36,945 nt of DNA, taken from NCBI GenBank assembly GCA_021151685.1, contig JAGKWS010000030.1, positions 1 to 36,945 on the forward strand, in the 5' to 3' direction. The translations under genes were made by a program, and so were the position numbers. The notes beneath the pieces are model-generated. The model saw nothing but the letters and a program-made list of their open reading frames with translations, ran no database searches and was not told the origin of the DNA. Shown here piece after piece: positions 1 through 8,226 of this stretch (within the stretch, counting starts at the first letter, position 1; each line of letters begins with the position of its first letter). Source of the DNA: Chitinophagaceae bacterium (GTDB lineage Bacteria > Bacteroidota > Bacteroidia > Chitinophagales > Chitinophagaceae).

Positions 1-51
1 GTTTTGAGAAATATATAGTATTGAATTTTCGAAGTTCATTATGTTTGTGCG

Positions 52-393
52 ATGAATCGGATGCGTGTTATAGATATTATTGGTACAAAAACTGCCATCT
101 CGCCGAGGGCTGGATTGTTAGCCTATGAATACATTGCAACTGAGGTTAAAAACAAACATGCTATTTCTGTAAGTTTTGAGGGAATTCAAGACCTTACATC
201 AGCATTTTGTAATGCATTTATAGGTAAGTTGTATATGAATTTTGATACCGATTCATTAAATGCATTATTGCAAATAAATGGTATAGACAGTGAAGTTTGG
301 CAAAGCAAGATTGCTACTGCAATTATGTTAGGATCAAGCGAACATGCCAGAACTAACCACAATATTAGTCTTGGAGATATTCTTAGAGATTAA
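52..393 (+). CDS. STAS-like DUF4325 domain protein
   Basis: This small 113-residue protein has the look of the STAS-like DUF4325 family. Residues about 38-62 (ending in LTSAFCNAFIGKLY) match the family core, in which a hydrophobic strand and a 'DLTSAF' turn lead into a helix. STAS domains are protein-interaction or nucleotide-sensing modules, and DUF4325 members are often found next to histidine-kinase-like ATPases; that is family knowledge, not something visible here. The stop codon overlaps the ATG of the PIN gene by one base (TAATG), so the two are translationally coupled. A second in-frame ATG at position 61 is an alternative start. The few codons at 1-18, ending in TAG, could be the tail of an upstream gene cut off by the window edge. 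The DNA is clearly more AT-rich than the rest of the window, which suggests recent acquisition. Confidence 0.72.
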   Translation: MNRMRVIDIIGTKTAISPRAGLLAYEYIATEVKNKHAISVSFEGIQDLTSAFCNAFIGKLYMNFDTDSLNALLQINGIDSEVWQSKIATAIMLGSSEHARTNHNISLGDILRD

Positions 394-968
394 TGCCACT
401 CCCTAATATCATACAATTAAAAAACGCGAATGTTGAGCCAACAAACTATTTTGTTGATGCAAATGTTTGGATTTACTCGCTTCAGCAGTTTGATACATTA
501 GCAGGTTGGGAGGATGATTACTACCAATTTTTTTTCGATATTGTTGAAAGCCCACTTAACCCTAAGTTATTAATGCCGACATTATTGTTATCCGAAATCG
601 TAAATACTTTCCTCAGGAAAATAGCAATGGTTGAGTTTAGGGATTCTCTCCAACCGTTGCCTCAATCTTTTGAATTTAAAAGAGATTACCGACCAACGGC
701 TCATTTTAGGCAGAAGTATGAGCAAATGATGGACGATATTCATAGCTTACGTAATTCTATTAGATTTGTTGACGATGGAATAATCTCGAAAAAAGGGAGT
801 TTATTGCTAGATAAATGTATTGGAAATTTCGACTATAACGATTTTCTCTATCACAATTTTTGCTGTGATTTCTGTAAGCAAGAAAAGCTAACGATGCTTA
901 CAAATGATGGCGATTTTTATGTTTCGGAGTACAATATCGTTACGTCCAACAGAAAACTATTGAAATAG
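393..968 (+). CDS. PIN-domain protein, putative ribonuclease
   Basis: The 191-residue product carries the acidic residues of a PIN nuclease fold in the expected order: VDANVW (Asp22) at the first strand, LLLSEIVN (Glu68) in the following helix, FDYND (Asp147 and Asp150), and LTNDGDF (Asp172 and Asp174) near the C terminus. PIN domains are metal-dependent RNases, best known as VapC toxins. At 191 residues this one is longer than a usual VapC (about 130), with an insertion around residues 85-125. It lies directly after the DUF4325 gene and shares one base with it, so the pair is probably one operon and one functional unit. Whether the STAS-like protein acts as antitoxin, regulator or sensor is inference. 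Codon use is AT-rich, like its partner and unlike the downstream genes. Confidence 0.75.
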   Translation: MPLPNIIQLKNANVEPTNYFVDANVWIYSLQQFDTLAGWEDDYYQFFFDIVESPLNPKLLMPTLLLSEIVNTFLRKIAMVEFRDSLQPLPQSFEFKRDYRPTAHFRQKYEQMMDDIHSLRNSIRFVDDGIISKKGSLLLDKCIGNFDYNDFLYHNFCCDFCKQEKLTMLTNDGDFYVSEYNIVTSNRKLLK

Positions 969-1124
969 AGGAATCGTAAAACTCTTAAAATGCTTACTAT
1001 CTTTGTTTTTCCCTTTGTTGGCCGTAATCTGAAAGCAATAAAAGGCTCGGTGTATGTCTCAGACTACGTCACAGCCACAGCAAATCTCCAGATTTGCGAT
1101 CGTAGCACTCCCCCCAAAAAACAC

Positions 1125-1154
1125 AAAAGCGGCACCATTACTGATGCCGCTTTT
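1125..1154. terminator. Bidirectional hairpin terminator
   Basis: Perfect 10-bp arms (AAAAGCGGCA at 1125-1134 and its complement at 1145-1154) enclose a 10-nt loop. The A-tract on the left and T-tract on the right make it a rho-independent terminator on both strands. It sits between the convergent PIN gene (+) and leucine dehydrogenase gene (-). Confidence 0.85.
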
Positions 1155-1178
1155 TCATGTTATATCGTTCTATAGCAA

Positions 1179-2252
1179 TTACATACCTGTGTGTACGTTT
1201 GCTATATCGTTCAGGCGTTTCTCGGCAGCGCGCATAGCGGCCAGTTGCGTGTGTATGCCCTCGGCCTCGGCAGTAGCAAAGCACTGCAGGGTTCGGTCAT
1301 ATATCTTAGCTACAGTATTGTAGGCGCGGTCCTTGTTATAGCCGTCTATTTCTATGCTTATGTTGATGATACCACCCGCATTTATCAGGAAGTCGGGCAC
1401 ATAAATGATGCCTTTTTCTACAAGCATAGGGCCGTGTACGTTCTCATCGGCCAGCTGGTTGTTGGCACCACCTGCTATTACCGGGCACTTCAGTTTGTTG
1501 ATGGTTTCGGTATTTACCGTAGCACCCAGCGCACATGGTGCATAGATGTCCATCTCCAAATCAAATATCTTATCGCTCGCTACTACCTCTACCGATGGCA
1601 GCATCGTAGTTACTTCTTTCAGCTTGGCTTCGTTAATGTCGCTGGTATATACCTTGGCACCATCTTTTACCAGATACTCCATCAGGTAGCGGCCCACATT
1701 GCCGGCACCCTGTACCAGCACCTTGCGGCCCGATAGGTCGTCGGTACCAAAGGCTTTTTTAGCTGCCGCCTTCATACCCATGTACACACCATAAGAGGTG
1801 AGGGGAGAAGGGTCGCCACTGCCGCCCATATACTCGGGCTTGCCGGTTACAAACTTCGTCTCCATCCCTATGTACTCCATATCGGTTTTAGACGTGTTCA
1901 CATCCTCGGCAGTAATGTATTTACCGTTCAGGCTGTTTACAAAACGGCCATACTTGCGCCAGAAGGCTTCCGTCTTAATCTTTGATGCATCGCCTATCAG
2001 TACCGCCTTACCACCACCAAGGTTCAGGCCGGCCAATGCCGATTTGTAAGTCATACCACGGCTCAGGCGCAGGGCATCTATCAGCGCCTCCTCATGGCTG
2101 GCATAGTTCCATACGCGGGTACCACCCAGCGATGGGCCCAGTACCGTGTTGTGTACCGCAATGATAGCGTTGAGACCCGTGTGTGGGTCCTGGCAGAACA
2201 CCACCTGCTCGTGGCCCATCTGCTGCATTAGTTCTAATGTTGACGATTGCAT
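1179..2252 (-). CDS. ldh: Leucine dehydrogenase (Glu/Leu/Phe/Val dehydrogenase family)
   Basis: This enzyme catalyses NAD-dependent reversible oxidative deamination of branched-chain amino acids to 2-oxo acids in the cytoplasm. The 357-residue length fits the short octameric leucine dehydrogenases rather than the longer glutamate dehydrogenases. The N-terminal dimerisation domain carries the substrate-binding lysine (GMTYKSALAG, Lys70) and the catalytic lysine (LNLGGGKAVL, Lys82). The Rossmann domain follows with GAGNVG at 182-187, then a conserved Asn-rich segment (AGGANNQL) and PDFLINAGG near residue 290. The gene is alone on its strand, with the secA terminator just upstream and the bidirectional terminator 1125-1154 downstream, so it is likely monocistronic. 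Only about 28 nt separate the upstream T-tract from the start codon, so its promoter must lie in or near the terminator. Phenylalanine or valine as the preferred substrate cannot be excluded from sequence alone. Confidence 0.93.
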   Translation of the reverse strand: MQSSTLELMQQMGHEQVVFCQDPHTGLNAIIAVHNTVLGPSLGGTRVWNYASHEEALIDALRLSRGMTYKSALAGLNLGGGKAVLIGDASKIKTEAFWRKYGRFVNSLNGKYITAEDVNTSKTDMEYIGMETKFVTGKPEYMGGSGDPSPLTSYGVYMGMKAAAKKAFGTDDLSGRKVLVQGAGNVGRYLMEYLVKDGAKVYTSDINEAKLKEVTTMLPSVEVVASDKIFDLEMDIYAPCALGATVNTETINKLKCPVIAGGANNQLADENVHGPMLVEKGIIYVPDFLINAGGIINISIEIDGYNKDRAYNTVAKIYDRTLQCFATAEAEGIHTQLAAMRAAEKRLNDIANVHTGM

Positions 2253-2280
2253 TGTTTTGAAATAAAGGGGGTGATAATTA

Positions 2281-2331
2281 TAAAAAAATCACACAAGAGG
2301 AAGTCTATAAGTATAGGCTTCCTCTTGTGTG
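2281..2331 (-). terminator. secA rho-independent terminator
   Basis: Arms at 2291-2309 and 2312-2330 form a long stem with a single G-T wobble. The loop nominally has 2 nt and probably opens to about 10. On the reverse strand the stem is followed by GA and seven Ts (complement of 2282-2288). It lies just after the secA stop codon and separates secA from the leucine dehydrogenase gene. Confidence 0.92.
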
Positions 2332-2342
2332 TACATTAACAA

Positions 2343-5300
2343 TTAATGGTGTTTGCCGTGGCAGTCTTTGAACTGCTTGCCACTGCCACAAGGACATGTG
2401 TCAGTAGGTGCAGGCATTACCTGATGGCCAAGGGCCTCATCGTACTGCGATGGTACAGGCTCAGAATAGTAGTCGTCTTCATTGGCTGCATATGCCTGAC
2501 CCGCCGCTTCTATCTGTGCCGCATTGTCATGCAGTTCGCTAAAGTCGTCATCAAAGTCGTCCTGCATATTCATAGGCACCGGTGGTGCGTCCTGCATAGG
2601 TATGCCAGCACGCAGCAAGAAGCCCAGTATGGTACGGTTCGTCTCGTTCAGCATCTTCTTAAACAGGTTGAACGCTTCGAATTTGTAAATCAGCAGCGGG
2701 TCTTTCTGTTCGTACGATGCCATACGCACGCTCTGGCGCAGGTCGTCCATAGCACGCAGGTGGTTTTTCCAAGCCTCGTCTATCAGTGCCAGCGTTATGT
2801 TCTTCTCCAGATTTTGCACTATTGGCATGGAGTTGTTCGCTATAGCATCACGTATCGGTGCATATATCTGCATGCCACGTATACCATCGGTAAATGGTAT
2901 TACTATATTCTCTATTTGGTCGCCATTTTCGCGCAGCAGGTGCACCAGATTGGGGGTAATGTTCTCGCACAGGGCATTCACCTTGCGTGCATAGAAGTCT
3001 TTTACCGCATGGTACAGCTTGTCGCCCAGTTCGTTGCCCTGCTGGTTGCCTTTCTTACCACTGCTACGGTTCATATCGGCAGGGTCTACCTGAAAGTCTA
3101 TAGCAAGGTGTTTCATCACCTCTATCTTGAATGTTTCAATATCGCCACTGCCATATTGCTCTGCTATGTCCTGGCACACGGCATACATCGCATTATCCAA
3201 ATCTATGGCAAGGCGGTCGCCAAACAGCGCATGGCTTCTGCGTTTGTATATCACATCGCGCTGTGCATTCATCACATCATCATACTCCAGCAGGTTTTTA
3301 CGCATACCAAAGTTGTTCTCCTCTACTTTGCGTTGTGCACGCTCTATAGATTTGGTAATCATGCTGTGTTGCAGCACCTCGCCCTCTTTATGGCCCATTT
3401 TGTCCATCAGTGCCGCTATACGCTCCGACCCGAACAAACGCATCAAATCATCCTCCAGCGATACAAAGAACTGAGAAGAACCCGGGTCGCCCTGACGGCC
3501 CGCACGACCACGCAACTGGCGGTCTACACGGCGGCTCTCGTGGCGTTCGGTACCAATGATGGCCAAACCTCCCGATTGTTTCACGCCGGGGCCCAGCTTA
3601 ATGTCCGTACCACGGCCAGCCATGTTGGTGGCTATGGTTACTGCACCTGCCAAACCTGCTTCGGCCACTATCTGTGCCTCACGGGCATGCTGCTTGGCGT
3701 TCAGTACATTGTGTGGTATTTTCTTTTGTTGCAGCATACGGCTCAGCAATTCCGATACCTCTACCGATGTTGTACCCACCAGTACCGGGCGGCCCGCACC
3801 ACGCAGCTTTTCTATTTCGTCTATTACTGCTTTAAATTTCTCGCGCTTGGTTTTGTACACAAGGTCTTGCTGGTCTCTGCGAATGATAGGCAGGTTGGTA
3901 GGAATGCTCACCACATCCAGTTTGTATATCTGCCACAGTTCGCCCGCTTCTGTTTCGGCCGTACCGGTCATACCGGCCAGCTTGTGGTACATACGGAAGT
4001 AGTTTTGCAGCGTTACCGTAGCAAATGTTTGCGTTGCAGCCTCTACCTGCACATTTTCCTTGGCTTCTATAGCCTGGTGCAAACCATCGCTGTAGCGGCG
4101 GCCATCCAGTATACGGCCGGTCTGCTCATCTACTATCTTCACCTTGCCATCCATCACCACATACTCCACATCCTTGTCAAAGAGGGTATAGGCTTTCAGC
4201 AACTGCTGTACCGAGTGTATGCGGTCGGCTTTGGCGGCATATTCTTGTATCAGCGCATCCTTGCGCTGCTGTGTTTCTTCCGCACTCAGTTTCAGCTTTT
4301 CTATATTGGCCAGTTCGGTGCCTATGTCCGGCAGTATAAAGAAGTTAGGATCTTCACCCGCCCCGGTAATAAGAGCCAACCCCTTGTCTGTCAGGTCTAC
4401 GCTATTGTTCTTCTCGTCTATAGAGAAAAACAGTTCGGCATCTACCTTGGGCATGTGGCGGTTTTGCTCGCCTATAAAGTGGTGTTCGGCCTTTTGCAGT
4501 ATTTGGCGGTTACCTTCCTCACTCAGGAATTTGATGAGGGCAGTACTCTTGGGTAAACCACGGAAGGCACGGTACAAATGCAACCCACCAGTATCTTTAT
4601 CCGTTTTGCCTTCAGCTATCAGCTTCTTGGCCTCGGTAATACTTTGGTTGATGACTTTACGCTGTGCTTCCAGCAGGCGTTCTATCCTTGGCTTCAGTAC
4701 ATGAAACTGTTGTTCCTCGCCACGTGGTATGGGGCCAGATATAATGAGTGGTGTACGGGCATCATCTACCAACACACTATCCACCTCATCCACCATGGCA
4801 TAGTGGTGCTTGCGCTGCACCATCTCTTCGGGGTGGTGTACCATGTTATCGCGCAGGTAGTCAAAGCCAAATTCGTTATTGGTTCCCCACGTTATGTCGG
4901 CCATGTAGGCAGCACGGCGTGCGGGCGAATTCGGTTCATGTTTATCTATACAGTCTGTGGTCAGTCCCAGCCACTCAAACAATGGGCCGTTCCACTCCTG
5001 GTCACGTCGTGCCAGGTAGTCATTCACCGTTACTATATGTACACCTTCGCCTGCCAGCGCGTTCAGGTAGGCGGGTAGGGTAGACACAAGCGTCTTACCC
5101 TCACCGGTAGCCATTTCGGCAATCTTACCATCGTGCAGCACCATACCACCAATCAGCTGCACATCATAGTGTACCATGTTCCAGGTTACTGTAGCACCGG
5201 CGGCAGTCCAGGTGTTTTTGTAATAACATTTATCTCCTTCCAAACGGATGTGCTGACGGGTAGGTGCCAACTTGCGGTCGGTTTCAGTGGCAGTCGATTC

Positions 5301-5681
5301 CAATACCTCGTTTTCCTTCAGCCTGCGCGATGCTTCTTTCACTACTGCAAACGCTTCGGGCAGTATCTCTCTCAATACTTCCTCTATCTGCTCATCGCGT
5401 TTTTTTATCAGCTTGTCTACTTCAGTATATATCTCTTCCCGTGCCTGTATGTCTTCGGTGCCTTCGGCTTCAGCACGGCGGTCGGCAATCTGCTGATTGA
5501 TGTCGGTAAGGTATTCCTGTACCCGTGCCTGAAATTCGCCTGTCTTGGCACGAAGCTCGTCGTTCGAGAAGCTCTGCAATGCCTCAAAGTTGGCATTGAT
5601 TTGTGCTACAATTGGTTGAAGTTTCTTTACGTCCTTGTCAGACTTACTACCACCGAAGAGCTTTGAGAGAAAATTGATCAT
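2343..5681 (-). CDS. secA: Preprotein translocase ATPase SecA
   Basis: SecA drives export of unfolded preproteins through SecYEG using ATP and works on the cytoplasmic face of the inner membrane. The nucleotide-binding motor is evident: Walker A ATGEGKT at residues 191-197, the downstream VNDYLARRD block, and Walker B DEVD at 298-301 followed by DDARTPLIISG. The second motor domain carries ATNMAGRGTDI and the GRAGRQGDPG arginine-finger block. The C terminus ends with the zinc-binding SEC-C motif CPCGSGKQFKDCHG. At 1,112 residues it is about 200 longer than the E. coli protein (901), which is usual for Bacteroidota because of insertions in the motor and C-terminal linker. A strong terminator follows it, and a good Bacteroidota promoter lies upstream at 5816-5846, so it is transcribed alone. 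Confidence 0.98.
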   Translation of the reverse strand: MINFLSKLFGGSKSDKDVKKLQPIVAQINANFEALQSFSNDELRAKTGEFQARVQEYLTDINQQIADRRAEAEGTEDIQAREEIYTEVDKLIKKRDEQIEEVLREILPEAFAVVKEASRRLKENEVLESTATETDRKLAPTRQHIRLEGDKCYYKNTWTAAGATVTWNMVHYDVQLIGGMVLHDGKIAEMATGEGKTLVSTLPAYLNALAGEGVHIVTVNDYLARRDQEWNGPLFEWLGLTTDCIDKHEPNSPARRAAYMADITWGTNNEFGFDYLRDNMVHHPEEMVQRKHHYAMVDEVDSVLVDDARTPLIISGPIPRGEEQQFHVLKPRIERLLEAQRKVINQSITEAKKLIAEGKTDKDTGGLHLYRAFRGLPKSTALIKFLSEEGNRQILQKAEHHFIGEQNRHMPKVDAELFFSIDEKNNSVDLTDKGLALITGAGEDPNFFILPDIGTELANIEKLKLSAEETQQRKDALIQEYAAKADRIHSVQQLLKAYTLFDKDVEYVVMDGKVKIVDEQTGRILDGRRYSDGLHQAIEAKENVQVEAATQTFATVTLQNYFRMYHKLAGMTGTAETEAGELWQIYKLDVVSIPTNLPIIRRDQQDLVYKTKREKFKAVIDEIEKLRGAGRPVLVGTTSVEVSELLSRMLQQKKIPHNVLNAKQHAREAQIVAEAGLAGAVTIATNMAGRGTDIKLGPGVKQSGGLAIIGTERHESRRVDRQLRGRAGRQGDPGSSQFFVSLEDDLMRLFGSERIAALMDKMGHKEGEVLQHSMITKSIERAQRKVEENNFGMRKNLLEYDDVMNAQRDVIYKRRSHALFGDRLAIDLDNAMYAVCQDIAEQYGSGDIETFKIEVMKHLAIDFQVDPADMNRSSGKKGNQQGNELGDKLYHAVKDFYARKVNALCENITPNLVHLLRENGDQIENIVIPFTDGIRGMQIYAPIRDAIANNSMPIVQNLEKNITLALIDEAWKNHLRAMDDLRQSVRMASYEQKDPLLIYKFEAFNLFKKMLNETNRTILGFLLRAGIPMQDAPPVPMNMQDDFDDDFSELHDNAAQIEAAGQAYAANEDDYYSEPVPSQYDEALGHQVMPAPTDTCPCGSGKQFKDCHGKHH

Positions 5682-5815
5682 TATACTGTAAGTAAACGGT
5701 TAACACATATCCGGCTTTAGTAAAGACAAAACGCCCTTCCATGCCTGGGTTCCCTTTCCGTGCAACAAAATTCATGCAATATTTGCAAACCTGTCATGTT
5801 GACTGAAAGGGGTGC

Positions 5816-5846
5816 CAAATCTACGGTAAACATGGCATATGGGCAA
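5816..5846 (-). promoter_or_regulatory. Candidate secA promoter
   Basis: On the reverse strand, TTG (complement of 5844-5846) is followed after 20 nt by TAGATTTG (complement of 5816-5823). This fits the Bacteroidota primary sigma consensus TTG-N19/20-TAnnTTTG. It would give a leader of roughly 130 nt before secA. This is a motif match only. Confidence 0.5.
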
Positions 5847-5923
5847 GAATAAACATGCCAGAAAAGTACATAGCAGCCAATATGTGCATTGGTGGGGTAT
5901 AAGCAGGTATGCCAGTATCTATA

Positions 5924-6523
5924 TTATATACTCTTTACCGTTACGCCCCTTATCTCGGCCAGCTTGGCTACACAACCCGCTGCCATGGGCACTGGTATAC
6001 CGGCATGTATCTGGCAAAACAGCTGCAGGTCTTGTTTATATATAGTCGCCTCATTTTGGCGCAGCAGGTACAGTACCTCGCCCATGCCGGGGTAGTCAAA
6101 TGTTATGTCGTATTGGTTTTCTATCCACTTCTCGGTACGCCCCACTGTTTCCAGTGCCATGTTGGTAGCCGTTTTGTAGGCATTTATAAGGCCGGGCACA
6201 CCCAGCAGCGTACCACCAAAGTACCGCACCACCACCACCAGCACATTCGTAAGCCCCATACTGTCTATTTGTCCTATTATGGGCTTCCCTGCACTGCCCG
6301 ATGGTTCCCCATCGTCATTGGCCCGGTATTGGGTGCCATCAGTACCCAGCCGCCATGCATAGCAGTGGTGTACCGCCTTGGGGTGCTCTTTTTTCAGTAT
6401 CGTTAGTTTTTCTTTTATATCGGCAGTACTAAACACAGGCCATGCATAGGCCAGAAATTTACTGCCCCGGTCGCGAAAGTCGCCCGTACCTGGTGCCGAT
6501 ATGGTGATGTATTTGTCCTGCAT
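5924..6523 (-). CDS. IMPACT/YigZ family protein
   Basis: This 199-residue protein belongs to the YigZ/IMPACT (UPF0029) family. The hallmark DGEPSGSAGKPI lies at residues 71-82, and VVRYFGGTLLG at 98-108 is the second conserved block. The C-terminal part matches the smaller domain (DUF1949-like) that follows it in bacterial members. Eukaryotic IMPACT regulates the Gcn2 kinase; the function of bacterial YigZ is not settled, although a role in translation or RNA binding has been proposed. The start codon overlaps the thioesterase stop codon by one base (TAATG), so the two genes form a coupled operon with the thioesterase first. Confidence 0.92.
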   Translation of the reverse strand: MQDKYITISAPGTGDFRDRGSKFLAYAWPVFSTADIKEKLTILKKEHPKAVHHCYAWRLGTDGTQYRANDDGEPSGSAGKPIIGQIDSMGLTNVLVVVVRYFGGTLLGVPGLINAYKTATNMALETVGRTEKWIENQYDITFDYPGMGEVLYLLRQNEATIYKQDLQLFCQIHAGIPVPMAAGCVAKLAEIRGVTVKSI

Positions 6524-6963
6524 TATCTGTTACTTTCCAAAAAGCTTTTCAATTCGTCTGTCATTGCCGCTATTTTCCTTGTCTGATAGTTGAAGCATAC
6601 CATGCCGGTCTTGGCATGTGCTACATCGGTTTCTTTGCCATTTCTTACAGTACTTATTCTATAAAGCAGGCTGAAGGTATTGCCAGATACCGCATCGGCA
6701 TATATCTTTACGGTAAGTACATCGCCATAAAAAGCTTCGGCTTTGTACGCTATCATTACATCGGCCATTATCATACTGTTGCCCCCGGCATTCATCTCAG
6801 AATACCCGTAATGCGTCAGTAACTGCATACGGGCTTCGTGTATTACAGACAAGATGGCATCGTTTCCTACGTGGTTACCATAATTAATGTCACCAATCCG
6901 TACAGGAATAGTTGCAACATATAATGAATTATAACCGGGAAATATTATTTTTACACGGTCCAT
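6523..6963 (-). CDS. Acyl-CoA thioesterase, hot-dog fold (4HBT/YbgC type)
   Basis: This is a 146-residue hot-dog fold protein. The segment from Asp25 to Val32 (DINYGNHV), followed by a long helix (residues about 34-50), is the active-site region of 4-hydroxybenzoyl-CoA/YbgC-type thioesterases. The remaining strands (MADVMIAYKAEAFYGD, TVKIYAD, FSLLYRIS) match the family layout. It probably hydrolyses an acyl-CoA in the cytoplasm; the acyl chain cannot be told from sequence. It is the first gene of a pair with the IMPACT protein. Its start codon lies only 15 bp from the divergent FAH-family gene, so its promoter must overlap that gene or the transcript must have almost no leader. Confidence 0.87.
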   Translation of the reverse strand: MDRVKIIFPGYNSLYVATIPVRIGDINYGNHVGNDAILSVIHEARMQLLTHYGYSEMNAGGNSMIMADVMIAYKAEAFYGDVLTVKIYADAVSGNTFSLLYRISTVRNGKETDVAHAKTGMVCFNYQTRKIAAMTDELKSFLESNR

Positions 6964-6978
6964 AAATATTCAGGAACA

Positions 6979-7590
6979 ATGAAGATTATTTGTGTTGGGC
7001 GAAATTACGCTGACCACGCGAAAGAACTTAGTAATGATGTACCCAAAGAGCCGGTTTTGTTCATGAAGCCCAAGAGTGCCATGCTGTTGCCGCACAAACC
7101 GCTTTATTATCCCGAGTTTACGGACGACCTCCATTACGAGTGCGAGCTGGTAGTGCGTATCTGTAAGAATGGCAAGTTCATACAACAAAAATTTGCCCAT
7201 AAATACTACGATGCCATCACCCTCGGTATAGACTTTACCGCAAGAGACATACAACGCAAACAACAGCAAAAAGGCTTGCCGTGGGAGATTGCCAAGGCTT
7301 TTGATGGCTCTGCCGCTGTGGGCGACTTTCGTATGGTAGACGAACAGACCGATTTGCGACACCTACAATTCCAGCTACACAAGAACGGAGAAACCGTACA
7401 AAATGGCAACACGGCCGATATGATTTTCTCCGTTCCGCAAATCATAGAGTACGCCTCCAACTTCTTTACGCTCAACATTGGCGATCTCCTCTTTACCGGT
7501 ACACCTGCCGGGGTAGGGCCCGTTACCGTGCACGACCAGTTGGAGGGCTACCTGATGGGCGAAAAAGTACTGAATGTAGACATACGCTAA
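6979..7590 (+). CDS. Fumarylacetoacetate hydrolase (FAH) family protein, acylpyruvase-like
   Basis: The 203-residue, single-domain length fits the short FAHD1-like branch of the family (acylpyruvate hydrolases or oxaloacetate decarboxylases) rather than true fumarylacetoacetase (about 420). It starts with MKIICVGRNYADHAKEL, typical of this branch. The metal ligands are visible: Glu54 and Glu56 in HYECELVV, and Asp85 in GIDFTARD. The family C-terminal block LFTGTPAGVGPV is at about residues 170-181. It is predicted to be a cytosolic Mg-dependent C-C bond hydrolase acting on a 3-acylpyruvate-like substrate. It runs divergently from the thioesterase-IMPACT pair with a 15-bp gap, and its end faces the lipoprotein gene. 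Confidence 0.92.
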   Translation: MKIICVGRNYADHAKELSNDVPKEPVLFMKPKSAMLLPHKPLYYPEFTDDLHYECELVVRICKNGKFIQQKFAHKYYDAITLGIDFTARDIQRKQQQKGLPWEIAKAFDGSAAVGDFRMVDEQTDLRHLQFQLHKNGETVQNGNTADMIFSVPQIIEYASNFFTLNIGDLLFTGTPAGVGPVTVHDQLEGYLMGEKVLNVDIR

Positions 7591-7601
7591 GGTGCCGGGC
7601 A

Positions 7602-8039
7602 TCATTTCTCTGGTGCGGCAAAAGACCCACGCATCTCACTATTTTGGTAAAAGAGGGTGAAATTGCCCTTAATGAGCCCACCCGATACTTCGGTTACATT
7701 GATGTTGCCAGACCGTGCCATTGCCACGTTGCTGCCCACGGCATACATGCCGGTGTTGCCGGTCATGTTGCCACCGGCACCCCGATAGTCTACCTGAAAT
7801 GCCCCCCTCACGCCCTTGTAGCCCGATAGTGTGATTTCCATTTTTTGCTTTCCGTCGGTACTCATGGCAGTAATATATACCGTGCCTGTACCTTTATTGT
7901 CGGTGGTAACAGCATTGGTAACCAGTATGGTATCCTTGTCATACTTCATCCTGAAGTCTGTGGGCAGTGCAGTCTCTTTTTTGCCACAGGCCGCCGCAAG
8001 GGTGCCCGCAACAGCCAAAAGCAATACTGTGTTTTTCAT
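7602..8039 (-). CDS. Small lipoprotein of unknown function
   Basis: The 145-residue protein begins with a lipoprotein signal: Lys3, a hydrophobic stretch, then LAAAC with the lipidated cysteine at residue 18. The mature part is rich in Gly, Thr and short alternating strands (for example KMEITLSGYKG and GTGTVYITAM), suggesting a small beta-sandwich or barrel like those in several Bacteroidota lipoprotein families; no family can be assigned. CGKK after the lipidated cysteine gives no acidic export signal, so it may stay in the periplasmic leaflet. The gene stands alone between the convergent FAH gene (12-bp gap) and the reverse-strand trmD. Confidence 0.8.
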   Translation of the reverse strand: MKNTVLLLAVAGTLAAACGKKETALPTDFRMKYDKDTILVTNAVTTDNKGTGTVYITAMSTDGKQKMEITLSGYKGVRGAFQVDYRGAGGNMTGNTGMYAVGSNVAMARSGNINVTEVSGGLIKGNFTLFYQNSEMRGSFAAPEK

Positions 8040-8165
8040 TTTTACTTTAGTTTTATGTATTTAAGTTTATAGTTTTCAGTTTTTATGTTGTTTCGCATCT
8101 GTGCCAACAACACATGTGCCTTTGTGGCCTTCAAGCCAGCCTTAAGTCTTTTTGTTTCCAGGCGC

Positions 8166-8197
8166 AATTCCTTGGTGCCCCATGCGGCAAAGGAATT
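8166..8197. terminator. Hairpin downstream of trmD
   Basis: AATTCCTT (8166-8173) pairs with AAGGAATT (8190-8197), and TGCC pairs with GGCA inside it. It lies about 30 bp beyond the trmD stop. No T-tract follows on the reverse strand, so it may be a weak terminator or a 3'-end stabilising hairpin. Confidence 0.4.
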
Positions 8198-8226
8198 TGC
8201 CAATGACTTGTTTCGATGTCAAAGCA

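Noticed and set aside
1191..1736. 181-codon open frame antisense to leucine dehydrogenase
   Set aside because: It is a mirror of the real gene, with no family features.
2346..4556. 736-codon open frame antisense to secA
   Set aside because: It mirrors the codon structure of secA on the opposite strand, and its product is low in sequence sense (runs of aromatic and Cys/His residues) with no domain.
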